DNA from: Stratiolaelaps scimitus
Taxonomy: Eukaryota; Arthropoda; Arachnida; Mesostigmata; Laelapidae
Reading direction: 5' to 3'
Assembly (NCBI GenBank): GCA_019614645.1
Contig: JABWDB010000105.1
Location: forward strand, 124,001-188,000
DNA length: 64,000 nt
In this document: in pieces, positions 48,451-59,705 of the stretch
How positions within the stretch are numbered: the stretch's first letter is position 1
Layout: each line of letters begins with the position of its first letter
Position numbers and translations under genes: made by a program
Notes under the pieces: generated by a model
What the model saw: the letters and a program-made list of their open reading frames with translations, nothing else
Told to the model about the DNA's origin: nothing
Database searches by the model: none

Positions 48451-50420
48451 TCAACGGTGATGACAGTTACTAATGTAGATACCTAGCTTCTTGTTTAATC
48501 TGTCACGTTGGTGGACAGTAAGGTCATTCAAAGGTTCCAGACCAAAACTGAGCACTCCGATAAATACGACGAGAGTGCAAACTCTAATTGTCTTATAGAG
48601 ATGAGCCATTCTGAAAACATCGGCTACATCCTGGAGATCTGTGAGTATGTGATATGCTCTAAGCACTTGCCTGTGCGGTCGCCAACTGTCGGCTGGTCAA
48701 TGTTTTTGACCCAAATGAACGCTAGTATGATTCTTCTTGATCGATTACTATATTAGCCAAATGTGTCGCCACCGGATTGGTGTCTCCCCACCTCTCCAAA
48801 GCACCACTTCGTCGTAGGGTTTCTGGTAATATAGGGAAGCAGCCGTACCTTTGCGAGTTTAGTAAGACCCTGCTGGAAATCGTGTAAGCAAATCTCATGC
48901 GTAAGCGTTAGAGTAGCACCTTCTGGTGGAGGTTTCTTTTTAAGGGGAATTGCCAAATTATAACGAATTTCCTCCGCTCGATTTGAGCATAACAGTAATC
49001 TCTGGATTATATGACTATGACGTGCTCCGAATATTTTTTCCCTTATACCCATGCGGTACAAAAATATCGTACCGGAAGAACGCCCAGTTAAGAAAGTCAA
49101 CAGCGACAAAATTTTTATAGAAGTTCAGAAGTACAAGTTGATACGTGATGATGAACAGTTGCAGGGGTATTATTAGACCAGCCTGCGGGCATGGCGTGGT
49201 GGACAAGGTAGGCAGTACTAAAAAGGGAGTTTTGTGGAGTCTGAGGTTCAAATCTGAGTGGAGTCATATTTACTTTTATGGGCAGTATCTCCGCAATTAG
49301 ATTTGTTAAGTAGTAGTGGCAACTAATGTGGTCTGCGGCATAGCTAGCACTGTGCAGAAAGGAAGGCACCGTACACCCCCTGTATGCGTCATAAATACTG
49401 CATGTTTACATACACGGGGCTTTCTACAGACACCCTATTGACCACAGTAGTTGTTCACAGACGTGAAGTGGACAGAGGTATAGAGAGAAAGTCTGGTCTT
49501 GAGAGAGTGAGAGAGAAGTGAAGCAGCTGAGAGTCAGCTAACCACGTCATGTCCGTACGGTGAGGAGGATGTGTGGTGCTCGTGGCTGGGCTTGTACACA
49601 TCTCACCACCCTTTACTGAAGAATGCGATAAGCGATACCGGGAAGGGTGGTGCTGTTGAACATCGTCAACAGTTCCATGAGGGGGGGCGGCCATGGTGTT
49701 GGCATGCATTAGCATGCCAACACCCCCCTTTAAATAAAAAAAAAAAGGGGTATTATTAAACCTGTGAAATAGCGGCTGGCGATTAGACAACATTAATCCA
49801 ACATTAATTGGATGCGCTGTGAAAGTGCTAATTACCAGATCCTGTAGCAATGAACGGTGCTCGGCGAGTCCGTACGATGCCAAAGAGACAACGACAAACA
49901 CAGTGAGCAATATCGGTAAGCACAAGGAGGCATCCAATGATTGCACAAAGGCAACTTCTTAAAGTTGAACGATGCCTAATGGGGTAAGATAATCCACGGG
50001 AAATATGTAAATCCAATTCGAAGGCATCGGAATATGATGATAAAAAAATCCCATTGACTTTATTCGAGTTCCTCTAGAGTTCGATTTCGATGATCGTGTG
50101 GAGACATGAAGAGATGCACAAACATCGAAGAAAAACCAATAACTACATCGGCAATAATTCGACTGAATTGCCATGGTATTCTGGTGTCGATTAATAGAGA
50201 TAATCGTTGTCCTGTAGATGTGACTCTTTGGATGAGAAATTGGTCCACCAGCATATGGTCATGTATTATAATTGCTTCGGGTTTCGCTGAGGCGTATACC
50301 CGGTCCTCGTACGTGGATCTCCCGAACGCATTTATAATGAACAGCACTTGTGATCGGAGGTCTGCCAGGAGGTCCACTCCAGGCCCGCGGAGCAAGTCAG
50401 CGATGACCATCGAGGCGGGG
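48451..50420 (-). pseudogene. Ionotropic receptor-like pseudogene, copy D
   Basis: Minus-strand pieces match copies A-C: an extracellular piece near 50,060-50,420 (DLRSQVLFIINAFGRS), M1 and pore near 49,800-49,946 (LPILLTVFVVVSLASYG), second helix near 49,080-49,160, second extracellular part near 48,800-49,080, and the last helix with C terminus at 48,451-48,666. It is broken by frameshifts, by loss of about the first 110 codons, and by a 570-bp SINE inserted just before the second helix. Not functional. Confidence 0.8.
49176..49745 (+). repeat. tRNA-derived SINE, family gamma, with 3' hairpin and A tail
   Basis: Bounded by 13-bp target duplications AGGGGTATTATTA (49,163-49,175 and 49,746-49,758). 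The head has an A-box-like TGGCGTGGTGG (49,192-49,202) and a B box GGTTCAAATCT (49,245-49,255). Just before the A tail is a perfect 13-bp hairpin, GGTGTTGGCATGC / GCATGCCAACACC with loop ATTA (49,695-49,724). It is long for a SINE (about 570 bp). The middle part is of unknown origin. Confidence 0.8.
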
Positions 50421-50439
50421 ACCGACAATCGGGTGCGAC

Positions 50440-51080
50440 AAGAGTCGAACGGATTGACAGAACCAAGGCAGATTTTGAGCAAATTAGAGCTTGGTCCATG
50501 AGGTCTTTGTCGGCTGAAATTTTGATTCCTCAGGTTACGTGTCATAGAATTATCATGAATATACTGAAGATGAAGAAAATCAATGCAAAATGGGTTCCCC
50601 ATACACTGAGTGCTGAGCAGATGAAAATGCGTATGGAGTGTTCAACAGCTAATTTGAAGACTTATACGCAACAAATCAGTCGCTTAGAACACGCAGTGTC
50701 GATAGACGAGACATGGGTTAGCCTGCGTAGACCTCCTGAAAAGGACCAAGCAAAATAGTGGCTCCGACAAGGTGAAGCGGACAATTCGGACGAAAGGTAT
50801 TGATGATACTCGCTCTGGATATCAAGGGCGTTTGCCATTACGAAATATTAGTCGCAAACGAAAAACTCAATGCTCCCCGATATCTCGACTTCTTGAAGGG
50901 CTTGATAAACAAATGGCGTGGGGATCGACACCACCGAGTGTGGTTAGATAAGGAAATTATAAATGGAAATGCAAATGGTAAATATTTGGCTATCTCAAAA
51001 GTTCCAGATCACTTGGAATTTGTGTGTAAATAAAGCTGGGGCGTACTACTAACCCATACCAAAAGATCTTTGTTCTAACT
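50440..51080 (+). mobile_element. Decayed mariner remnant
   Basis: Plus-strand frames with helix-turn-helix remains (RSLSAEILIPQVTCHRII), then KWVPHTLSAEQMKMRMECS, the first catalytic region IDETWVSLRRPPEK, and DIKGVCHYEILV. It is related to the element at 46,465-47,748 but more decayed, and without recognisable inverted ends. It occupies the place of the receptor D start and proximal upstream region. Confidence 0.75.
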
Positions 51081-51784
51081 CATTTAGTTAAAAAGTTATT
51101 GGCCTGTAAAGAGGCAAAAGTTTGCCCGTCCTACAAAATTTGAGTAGGACGGGCACAGCAGCGGTTACGCGAGTTCATTCTATAGACATTTCTATTGTAG
51201 AAAAAGTGCGTCAACGGCGACAGTAAAGACACCAATAAAAAGCAGGTCAACTCTGGTACAGCAAACTACTATTTTCGTCTCTTCAAAAATTCAACTTAGC
51301 GAGTTACTTGTAGCCTTATCCGTGATAGCAAGGAGAATCGATCGCAAAAAAATCTAACGTCAACTCGACGGCACTGTTGATATGAATTTACCTCCGTGAC
51401 GGTGTTTTGAAGTTGCCATTGGCTACGAAGCACTGTTAGCCTACGAATCAAGCAATCAACATTTCAATCTGCGTTCGATAATTTGAACCTCAGGTGACCT
51501 CGATACCCATGTACAAGTCTTGGCGCCAGATCACCCAGCGAGATGAACAAGCGTGGTAAGATACCGGCAGAAATAACGTGGAATCGAAATCGCTGCTTGA
51601 CTATCAATTGCCTGGATCGCATGTATGCCCTTGTTAGGGAAACGTCTCCATGTTCTGGGCATATTATATAGTTATTGGATTCTGATACCCAGTTAGGATG
51701 GGACAAGTTAGATCAGGTCGTGTATAATAATCCCTATTCAATTTTATATGTCTTCCTACCTCCTGTCATAGTGGCCTCCGATGC

Positions 51785-52065
51785 TCAACAAACAATATTC
51801 GCTCGTGCAGGTGAATAGAGATTGCTCGGGAAGGAGGCGAAGTAGGTCGGAGCCGGCCTATCGCGGGGGCCTCCTCCTTCACCAGTCTCTCCCCGTACAT
51901 TCCCGCTAACATGCGCTTAGGTGACCGGATAGTCATAGGAGACTAAGACGCTCGGCTATAAAGCACTAGCCGGAGCAGTACACACCCTCACTACAGATCG
52001 AAGTAATCGCGAGCGTGCCAACTCTAGGGAAACATTTCGCGAGGTAGTGAGCCCCAGACTGCAGG
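51785..52065 (+). mobile_element. R1-like LINE 3' fragment
   Basis: It resembles the 3' end of the decayed LINE at about 26,600-26,790: CCCCGTACATTCCCGCTAAC against CCCCGCACATTCCCATCAAC, then a shared GAGACTAAGACGCTCGG-type stretch and ATCGAAGTAAT / ATCGAGGTCAT. Only the end is present. Confidence 0.5.
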
Positions 52066-52079
52066 AAAGCGGTGTGTAA

Positions 52080-53290
52080 AAGCATGGCGGCTGACTTCTC
52101 TTACGGCGGTGGTCTTTCGAAGATGATTGGCCGACGATTAGATCTTTTGACGACAGCGGTGATTGAAAATGAAATGTCTCGAGATATTGGTCCTCTCACG
52201 ATCTTGAGGTGCGACATGAACCGTGTAAATCTTATTTGTGGCCAGCAGATCAAATTTCTCAAAAACGTCGGTAACCGAGTATCCGCGACATCTATCAAAA
52301 TCTGCTCGAACATCATTCGTCATCTTGAACGATCTCGGTTCTGCAAATGATCGTTTTGTAGCCACCACACCAGATAGACATCCCGTGGCAGGTAGAGGAT
52401 TGGCAACAGCAGCATTCTGTAAACTAAAATTAACCCATCGGAGGGAATACCACGCTCTCTAAGGAAAAGAATCGAGGAAATTATCACATAACATTTGGGC
52501 AGGAGAACTTCAAGAGGAGCATGCTACTTCAGTGTCTCGTGAATGGTCAGACCCTGACACTTGACCGTGGACGACTTCGGAACCGGCGCCCCGCAAGGCC
52601 ACATCGGATCCATCATTGGTGTCCTCTGTGGTGGGCGCATCAGAATAAAACCCGTCTTGTCGGTATTGGCATCAAGTCCAGTGAATATCTGGGTCCAGTT
52701 CTGAAGGGCGTATGCGAAATATGACTGAGGTATCATCAGCGTAAGCAACGGTCTTACAAATATTGCCAGACGAGATTTTGAGCGGATGGAACTGATCAAA
52801 ATATAGTAACAACTTGAACAGTTCCAGGACTGACCCCTTGGGGGTTCCGATGTAAACCACCTGCCATGACGACCAAATGTTAACAACCACAACTGCCTGT
52901 TTCCTATCTGAGAGATATGAGTGGAACTATCTGACAACTTCAATCGAGCAGATGAGACAATATATTATGAAAAAAGGAGTGACGCATGCAATTGAAGGCG
53001 GCCACCACATTCAGCATCAGGGCAGAGCTGACCGTTCTCAATGGACTTGGCGATTTTCTGCATGAGATGTGCGAGTGCGAGCTCAGCTAAGTGTGCCCGT
53101 CGGAAGCTAAGCTGGCATGCTGAGAAGAAACTCGCCGAGTTAAGATGCCTTTCAAGCCTGAACATTACCACCTTCTCGAAGACTTTCGAAAGATAATCAA
53201 CAAGCGAGGTAAGCCGGTAGCTCGAGGGAATCCTTCGGTCACTTTTATTTTTAAAAAGGGGAGCAGCTCTGGCCATCTTAAACCTGCAAC
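52080..53290 (-). mobile_element. Jockey/CR1-type LINE fragment (reverse transcriptase)
   Basis: Minus-strand reverse-transcriptase motifs in order: LFKNKSDRRIPSSYRLTSLV and LSKVFEKVVMFRLERHL (53,276-53,100), then GTPKGSVLELFKLLLYF, TVAYADDTSVIF (near 52,740) and a NTDKTGFI-type segment. Frameshifts separate the pieces. It is clearly different from the R1-like and RLE families elsewhere in the window. Confidence 0.75.
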
Positions 53291-53799
53291 GGAATGTCCC
53301 GGTTCAAATGGACAAGTTAATAACATTTGTTAAAGGGCGAGCAAGGACCGACGAGGATAACTTCATATATCTATTTGGGATGCCAAGGCTCCAACAGTCC
53401 AGTTAGTCTTAGTTGAATACAGGACCCTCTTCGTTTCCAATAGGCTAACCTCTGAGAACGCAAATGTTGAACTCTTAGCCGCTTAAATATGAACTCTGGT
53501 CGAAGGCCCTCGTGGGCGGTTATCCCAGATGCAGCGTCCGCGCCGACAGCAGCAAAGTGGCGGTCGAACTCGTCAGGAATAGCCTGTGGTGTCTCCAGAC
53601 GTCCAGAGTTGGATTCGAGTACCCGAGTGAGTTACGCTTTATCGTTACCTCTCCTACATGAGGTATTGATAAATCTCCACAATTTAGGAATATCGTCCTG
53701 TAGGCGAGTGAACCGATTTGTGAAGAAGAAAGTCCTGCCACAGGGGAACTTTCGCTTATACCTGAGAAGACTGTCGCAATAGGCCATCTTAGACTCCTA

Positions 53800-54201
53800 G
53801 GAGCCCACCCAGAAGTACCAACATGAGTCGTAAGACGGCTAAGGCTAGCAGAAAATTGGGATTTATCTCGACATTGGGGCGCAGTTGGCACCACTTTTTT
53901 TTTGAGAGGAGGAAATTTTCTTCAAACGCAAGGACACCACCAGAGACATTCCAGTCTCCATGAAAGTGGGCCGCTCTAGTGCAGGGTTGACGGGGATGAC
54001 AATCCACACTGGTGAACGGAAAACGGCCATAGACTCAGCTACCGATGCCAGCAGTCTCCTCTTCTCCTTCGACACTCCCCCCACCCTAGGCATCAGGCGC
54101 GCCAGGTTCAGGGATACTCGCTGTGCCTTCGCTGTGGCGAACCTTAGGTGCGCTGGGCCGCCTAGCCTTTGGTCAAGAATGACTCCGAGGTATTTCGCCA
54201 A
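53800..54201 (-). mobile_element. R1-like LINE fragment joined to an inverted LINE module
   Basis: Minus strand: KYLGVILDQRLGGPAHLRFA and KEKRRLLASVAESMAVFRSP, the post-reverse-transcriptase region of R1-type LINEs (54,201-54,005). At about 53,893-54,000 it is joined to a second LINE module whose sense orientation is plus (CCATGAAAGTGGGCCG), so the fragment is a head-to-head chimera. Confidence 0.65.
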
Positions 54202-54399
54202 TTACCAATTTATTAATAATTATCAATAATAATAACAGGGTGAGGAGAAGCAACCGTCACCATGACGAAGAGTTGAGATGAAGATGCTGGAGAAAACGAT
54301 TATATGTGAATGGAGCACCTTTACAATTTCTATTATTGTTATTATTATTATTATTATGCATTTCGCGGTGCTTCCAATGCTCAACCTATCCAAGTATTT

Positions 54400-57300
54400 T
54401 ACCACATAGCCAGAGGGTGCTCAGACCTTGTGCTTCAAATAGGGACTCCTGGCAGACACGGTACAGGAATACGAATAAAAAATGCTCACTGTTGTGAGTG
54501 TAAAGTCGATAGACATTTTGCGGTCACCACGCACAACGATCTGACCATATGGGTATTGCTATTTGTCCACATCGGTCGGATCGAACAGAAGCCACATACA
54601 AAGTTCCTATATGCTATAGCAATATAGGAACTTTGTATACCCGGAGCATGGACAAATTTCCCAGTAAGGGTATAGGTGGGCACGGCAAATTCCACCCAGA
54701 CAACTGATGGTCAAGCTGCGATTTCAATTCCTCGTCTTCCATGTTAATCTCTTATCACACCTGTTCATCGCGCAAAGTGATCTGGCGCCAAGACTTGTAC
54801 ATGGGCATCGGGGATATCTGACCTTTAAATGATCGAGCGCAGATTGAACTGTTGATTGCTTGATTTGTGGGCTAGCTGGGCTTCGTAGCCAATGGCGACT
54901 TCAAAACACCGTCACGGAGGCAAATTCATATCGACGGGACCGTCGATTTGATGTGAGGTCTTTTGCAATCGGTTCTCCTTGCTGTCAGGGATAAAGCTAC
55001 AAGTAACTCTGTAATTTTTGTACTGTATGGCATTGTTTACTGATGCATAAATTCTCATGTGTCATGAAAAACATAACGCTCCATGATACTATTCTGCATA
55101 AGTTTGAAAGTTAAGGTTAAACAACGCCACACATCTGTACTGGTAAGTTCGTTCATTAGGTAACTTGGAGTCAAGTAGTGCAGGATAGTGAACTTACTCT
55201 CGCTGATACCTCGTCACAACTTATAAATACTCAGCTATGGCTAAACATATTTATCATTATTAGTGAGTATGGTGAGGACAGAAAAGCATGACTTTAATGT
55301 TATAACGAACGCGTATACCAATTAGCATTAAAATGATCTGACACAATTGGCAAAGGGCGTATTGAATTTTTGGAGGGCCCAAAATAGTAGTTCACTATGA
55401 CAGAGTTGACCTGAGCCTACTTAGGTGCACCAAGACTTTTGTAGTGTTCGAATCTCAACAAACCTTTAGAAACCTCAAATGTTCTCGACCGGCCATATCA
55501 GGGCAGACATTCATGATCAATAGACTGTTCTGCTTGAGCCTTAGTTAGAGTTAAGCGTTAGCCCACTTTCATAGAGATTGGGATGTCTCTGGTGGTGTCC
55601 GTGCGTTTGAAGAAAAGTTCCTCCTCTCAAAAAAATGGCACTCTTAGGCTCTCCTATAGAAAGCATCCTTCACTGTGGATTTTAATTACTTCAAGGATTT
55701 ATCAGGAGGAGGTTTTGCTGTACCAATTGAACATTCCTCCCATAAACGTGCGCTGGGGCAAGATTTTCTAGCTGACACAGGTCATTCTATGACGATCACT
55801 AAAACATCACAGATTGTATGTTTCGTTAGTGATGCATTTTTTCTCTCACTGGAAAAAGAGGTGTTTGCTATATTTTTATAATTTTTTTATTGGTCTCTTT
55901 ACTGTGGCAATTGACGTACTTTCTCTATAATAGAAAGGTCTGCTGTGTCCGTCCTACTCAAATTTAGTCTATACCCAACCTGAAGGTTTTCCTTATTCAT
56001 AACAATCCACGCATTGCCTCTACTAAGCATTCCTTGTCTTTCTTAATCAGGACAACGATGGTGATGCTATGATGCCAGGAGAGTCAGACCCCGTCAAAGA
56101 TCGATACCTGAGAGTTCCGGGAGTTCCGACCATTCGTACCCGATTAATTAGGTGTTGTCGATATCGTTAAGCTCAGCCCGTGTCGCATCTGGAAAAACCT
56201 CGGTCGATCGTTAGTAATAATAGCGAATTACCTTCGAAACATTTTCACAAGACGCACCTGCTTTATTAGGAACCATACTAGTGGTATGATTATCAGCTTC
56301 GTGGTTCACATCGTCTGGCCTCATAAGAAATCGAAGTCCACTGTTCGACATCTTCACGCGACCTGTCCAACTCCTACTCACGCTCCGTTGTCGTTTATGG
56401 TTCGTGCATCAGTTTTCCGACATAGGACTTTTTACTGGAGTGCTTTTTAGCAATACTGAAGCGAATGCACTTAGAAAACTGTGCTCCGACAGTTTAGTCG
56501 ACCGAAAACTGTGCTCCCCACAGTCAACCCCCCACAAACTCTATTTACCCCAATTTATGATCCACAATCACCTGTAACATTTTCGTTCAATTGTGAAATT
56601 ATTGTGTGGGCTGTCTCGATTAAGAACAATTATGGGCGCTAGCGGCATTGTACTTTTCCACAACATTCTGTCATTGTTCGCATCCGTATGGTGCGTGAGT
56701 GAGTCCCCAGTTTCAGATAGTTTCCCGTTATCACTGGAGTGGATCGACCAGTTCACGATTCAACGAGGCGTCCGTCCACAAGATGCGACACTTTTCGTCA
56801 TTGGGTCCTGCTTTGATGAGTTCAGCAGTCGCAGACGGGTCGACTCCACTCAATATGGATATCAGTATAGCGCGCTGATTTTTCAATCCAAGGCAAAACT
56901 GGCTCGAAACAGTAATAAAGTTGGCTTAACATTTGAAGGAACAAAAGTGTCCATAATGACCAGATCTCAATCGCGGCCACTTGTCGTATTTCCGTGCCGC
57001 GAATTTTTCGACCGTCGCAGCAAGATGCAATTGGACTTCCTGGCAGACGTCCGATCACAAGTGCTGTTCATTATAAATGCTTTCGGCAGATCCAGGTACG
57101 AGGACCAGGTATATGCTTCGGTTAAACCCGAAGGAATTATAATGCATGATCATGTGTTTGTGGATCAATTTCTCACCCAAAAAGTCACATCTACAGGGCA
57201 GCGATTAACTCCATTAATCGATACCAGAATACCATGGCAATTCAATCGAATTATTGCCGATGTAGCTGTTGGTTATCCTATTTATGCGCATCTCTCCATG

Positions 57301-58510
57301 TCTCCACATGATCATCGAAATAAAACAATGGACACAGTTACGATTATAATTCGAATAATGAACGGAAGTCCTCAAGCATTGTATTGGAGTTACCCATTGC
57401 GCATGGTTTGTCTTACCCCATTAGGCACTGTTCAACCTTCGGAAGCTGCGTTTGTGCAATCATTGGATGCCTCCTTGTGCTTACCGATATTGCTCACCGT
57501 TTTTGTCGTTGTCTCTTTGGCATCGAACGGACTCGCCGAGCACCGTTCGTTGCTACAGGATCTGGTTATCAGCACTTTCACAGCGCATCCAATTAATGTT
57601 GGACATATAATCACCAGCCGCTATTTCACAAGTCGAATAATACCCCTCTATCTGTTCATCATCATGTATCAACTTGTGCTACTGAACGTCTATAAAAATT
57701 TCGTCACTGCTGACTTTTTGGAACCGGACAACGACATTCTTAACTGGAAATCACCCCGGTTAGAGCTTTACAATATATTGATACCATATGGTTATAAAAG
57801 AGAACATCTTCGGAACATATTGTATGGTCATGCAGGAAGTCAAGAAATGATGTGCTCAAATCAACCGGAGGAAAGTCGTCACATTTTGCAAATCCCACTT
57901 AAAAGGAAACCACTACCAAAAGGTGATACTCTAACGCTAACATATGATCGCTGTTTCAGGACAACTCAGTCGATGTATTCACAAAAACTACTTGCTGAAA
58001 CGATTTCCAGCAGGGTGTTATTAGACATGAAAAGGTACGGCCTTTTCCCTATGTTACCGGCAACACTACGAATATGTAGTAGTTCGGAAAAGGGGGAATT
58101 CTCCGACATGAGGTTTCCAGAACTACCCAACATGCTAAACAAACTGACGAAGAAAACTACCATTACTCTTGGTGGGAAACATCTGCGACTCTACAGGCTA
58201 ATCTACAAAGCACTTGAAGAATTGCACGTACTCTTAGATCTCCAGGATGTACCTGACGTTTTCAGAATGGCTCATCTCTCTAAGACAATCGGAGCTGGCA
58301 CTCTTGTTGTATTTATCGGAGTGCTAAGTTTTGGTCTGGAACTTTGTATTGGCCTTGCTGTCCACCGAAGTGGCAAATTAAACAAGAAGCTAGGCATCTA
58401 CGTTGGTAACCGTATCCGCCGTCACCGTTGAGAATGTTCAGACGACCTTATCCTTCAGTGGCGTTGACAGGTTCGTCCTTTCCAGAACGTCCCATGGGGA
58501 TGCATGAAAG
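54400..58510 (+). repeat. Segmental duplication unit C
   Basis: Upstream block matches units A and B (for example CTTGCTGTCAGGGATAAAGC at about 54,980), with internal deletions and an R1-like module at 55,558-55,640 in place of SINE beta. It then carries the receptor gene and a short 3' flank shared with unit D. Confidence 0.8.
56632..58431 (+). CDS. Divergent ionotropic receptor (IR-like), copy C
   Basis: A single-exon intact frame of 599 residues. Start region, M1 (LPILLTVFVVVSLASNG), pore-like segment and second helix (RIIPLYLFIIMYQLVLLNVY) are nearly identical to A and B, but two blocks of the first extracellular part (about residues 78-130 and 206-250) and much of the second one (about 366-545) are strongly different. 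Examples are KLARNSNKVGLTFEGTK and WKSPRLELYNILIPYGYKRE. The last helix differs moderately (GTLVVFIGVLSFGLELC). A frame kept open despite such divergence suggests selection on the protein. Predicted as a plasma-membrane chemoreceptor channel of IR type, probably with a different ligand from A and B; that is inference. Confidence 0.75.
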   Translation: MGASGIVLFHNILSLFASVWCVSESPVSDSFPLSLEWIDQFTIQRGVRPQDATLFVIGSCFDEFSSRRRVDSTQYGYQYSALIFQSKAKLARNSNKVGLTFEGTKVSIMTRSQSRPLVVFPCREFFDRRSKMQLDFLADVRSQVLFIINAFGRSRYEDQVYASVKPEGIIMHDHVFVDQFLTQKVTSTGQRLTPLIDTRIPWQFNRIIADVAVGYPIYAHLSMSPHDHRNKTMDTVTIIIRIMNGSPQALYWSYPLRMVCLTPLGTVQPSEAAFVQSLDASLCLPILLTVFVVVSLASNGLAEHRSLLQDLVISTFTAHPINVGHIITSRYFTSRIIPLYLFIIMYQLVLLNVYKNFVTADFLEPDNDILNWKSPRLELYNILIPYGYKREHLRNILYGHAGSQEMMCSNQPEESRHILQIPLKRKPLPKGDTLTLTYDRCFRTTQSMYSQKLLAETISSRVLLDMKRYGLFPMLPATLRICSSSEKGEFSDMRFPELPNMLNKLTKKTTITLGGKHLRLYRLIYKALEELHVLLDLQDVPDVFRMAHLSKTIGAGTLVVFIGVLSFGLELCIGLAVHRSGKLNKKLGIYVGNRIRRHR

Positions 58511-58639
58511 AGTTGAATCAACGAAGTAAAAGTAGTCGTTTAGTTGGACACCTTTCATATAATCGAATGTATTGAGGAAAGTGTCCACAAGCGAAGTGAT
58601 GATGGACTGATGACCTTGATTTTGCCGTTTTTAGCAGGT

Positions 58640-59500
58640 GCGGAATATCAGTAAACATATACAGTAGTGTGCATAAACCCTATATTTCAACAAACCGTTA
58701 CAAAGAAAACACACTTGAGTATTCTCTATTAGATTAATGTACGTATCAGATAACATACATACCACAAAGAACAGAAGCATATGACGGCGCAAACAGCCGG
58801 CTAGAATGAAATGTGTCATTTTTGCAAAATGATAAGTCACCCCCAGCAGTCGAGGATTTTCGTTCGCTGAGTTTATCCGGTTTGTGCTGAGCATTCCCGC
58901 TGTACTGTAGTCATGGGACACGCTTCGAGCCGTACTGATACGGAGAAAGCAGTTATTGCGGTTTTAGACCGAGCAGGAAAGACCCTGGCTGCACTTTCCG
59001 GTGAAACTGGCAAAGGTCGTTTCGTAGTCACGCACATTTGTCGACCGGCCTCGAATTCGACCATAAGCCATGTGAAGCAAGTAGGCAAGAGTTAAACGTT
59101 CAGGTACATAGATTAGCAGTTTTAAGGGCAATTAACTCGCTTTCGTCTCATCTCGAATGAATAGTGAGGACTATTAGTGAGGATATTGACCGACTGTCCA
59201 CTATTGTTTAGGCCAGATTTCGTCGACTGCCAATTATTTTCGAACAGTCGATGACTAAGGGTGACTTATCATTTTGCACATCTGAAAAATGACACATTTC
59301 ATTGTCGTATTTATGTTATGTGTTTTCAAATGTGTTTTTTTCCTCAAATGTGTTTTCTTTGTAACGATCGAACGCCTATCGGTTAATTATAACCGTGCAA
59401 ATACTTCGGAACCATGGCCCAACATCTGGGAAAACATCATTGAAAAAATGTTCCAGCATGTCACGCAATACCATAATCACTAGTGTGCTCTGTTCATCTA
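58640..59500 (+). mobile_element. Tc1-like transposon remnant
   Basis: TATACAGTAGTGTGCATAA at about 58,659 looks like a Tc1-type terminus at a TA site. An N-terminal helix-turn-helix of Tc1 transposases follows at 58,913-59,050 (EKAVIAVLDRAGKTLAALSG). Inverted repeats of about 40 bp lie inside: 58,806-58,843 (AATGAAATGTGTCATTTTTG) and 59,259-59,303. Most of the catalytic domain is missing. Confidence 0.65.
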
Positions 59501-59705
59501 TTACCATCTGGAGTAATAAGTGCTTTGTTATGGGTGAATCAAATGAGACATTTCACCAAAAAATGTGACTTTTTCCTCTTACGATTAATCAAATTGAAAG
59601 CTTTCTACTTCACGGGCTACAAGCACAATAATCCACAAACCGGACAGTGAGGAAGTGAATGTGGTCTTCAGTCCGCAATGAATAACATCAAATAAGCACA
59701 GGTTG
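59480..59705 (-). repeat. Inverted partner of 36,510-36,740
   Basis: Reverse complement of the flank after unit A, about 80% alike by eye over its better part. It lies just after the Tc1-like remnant. Confidence 0.5.

Larger units (their letters stand above)
48390..51780 (-). repeat. Segmental duplication unit D (inverted)
   Basis: The reverse complement of the receptor unit: 3' flank (48,390-48,450), receptor pseudogene, then upstream block (about 51,100-51,780, matching about 30,000-31,750). The part between receptor N terminus and upstream block is replaced by a mariner remnant. Its 3' flank (reverse complement of TTCGTCCTTTCCAGAACG) matches unit C and not A or B. Confidence 0.75.
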
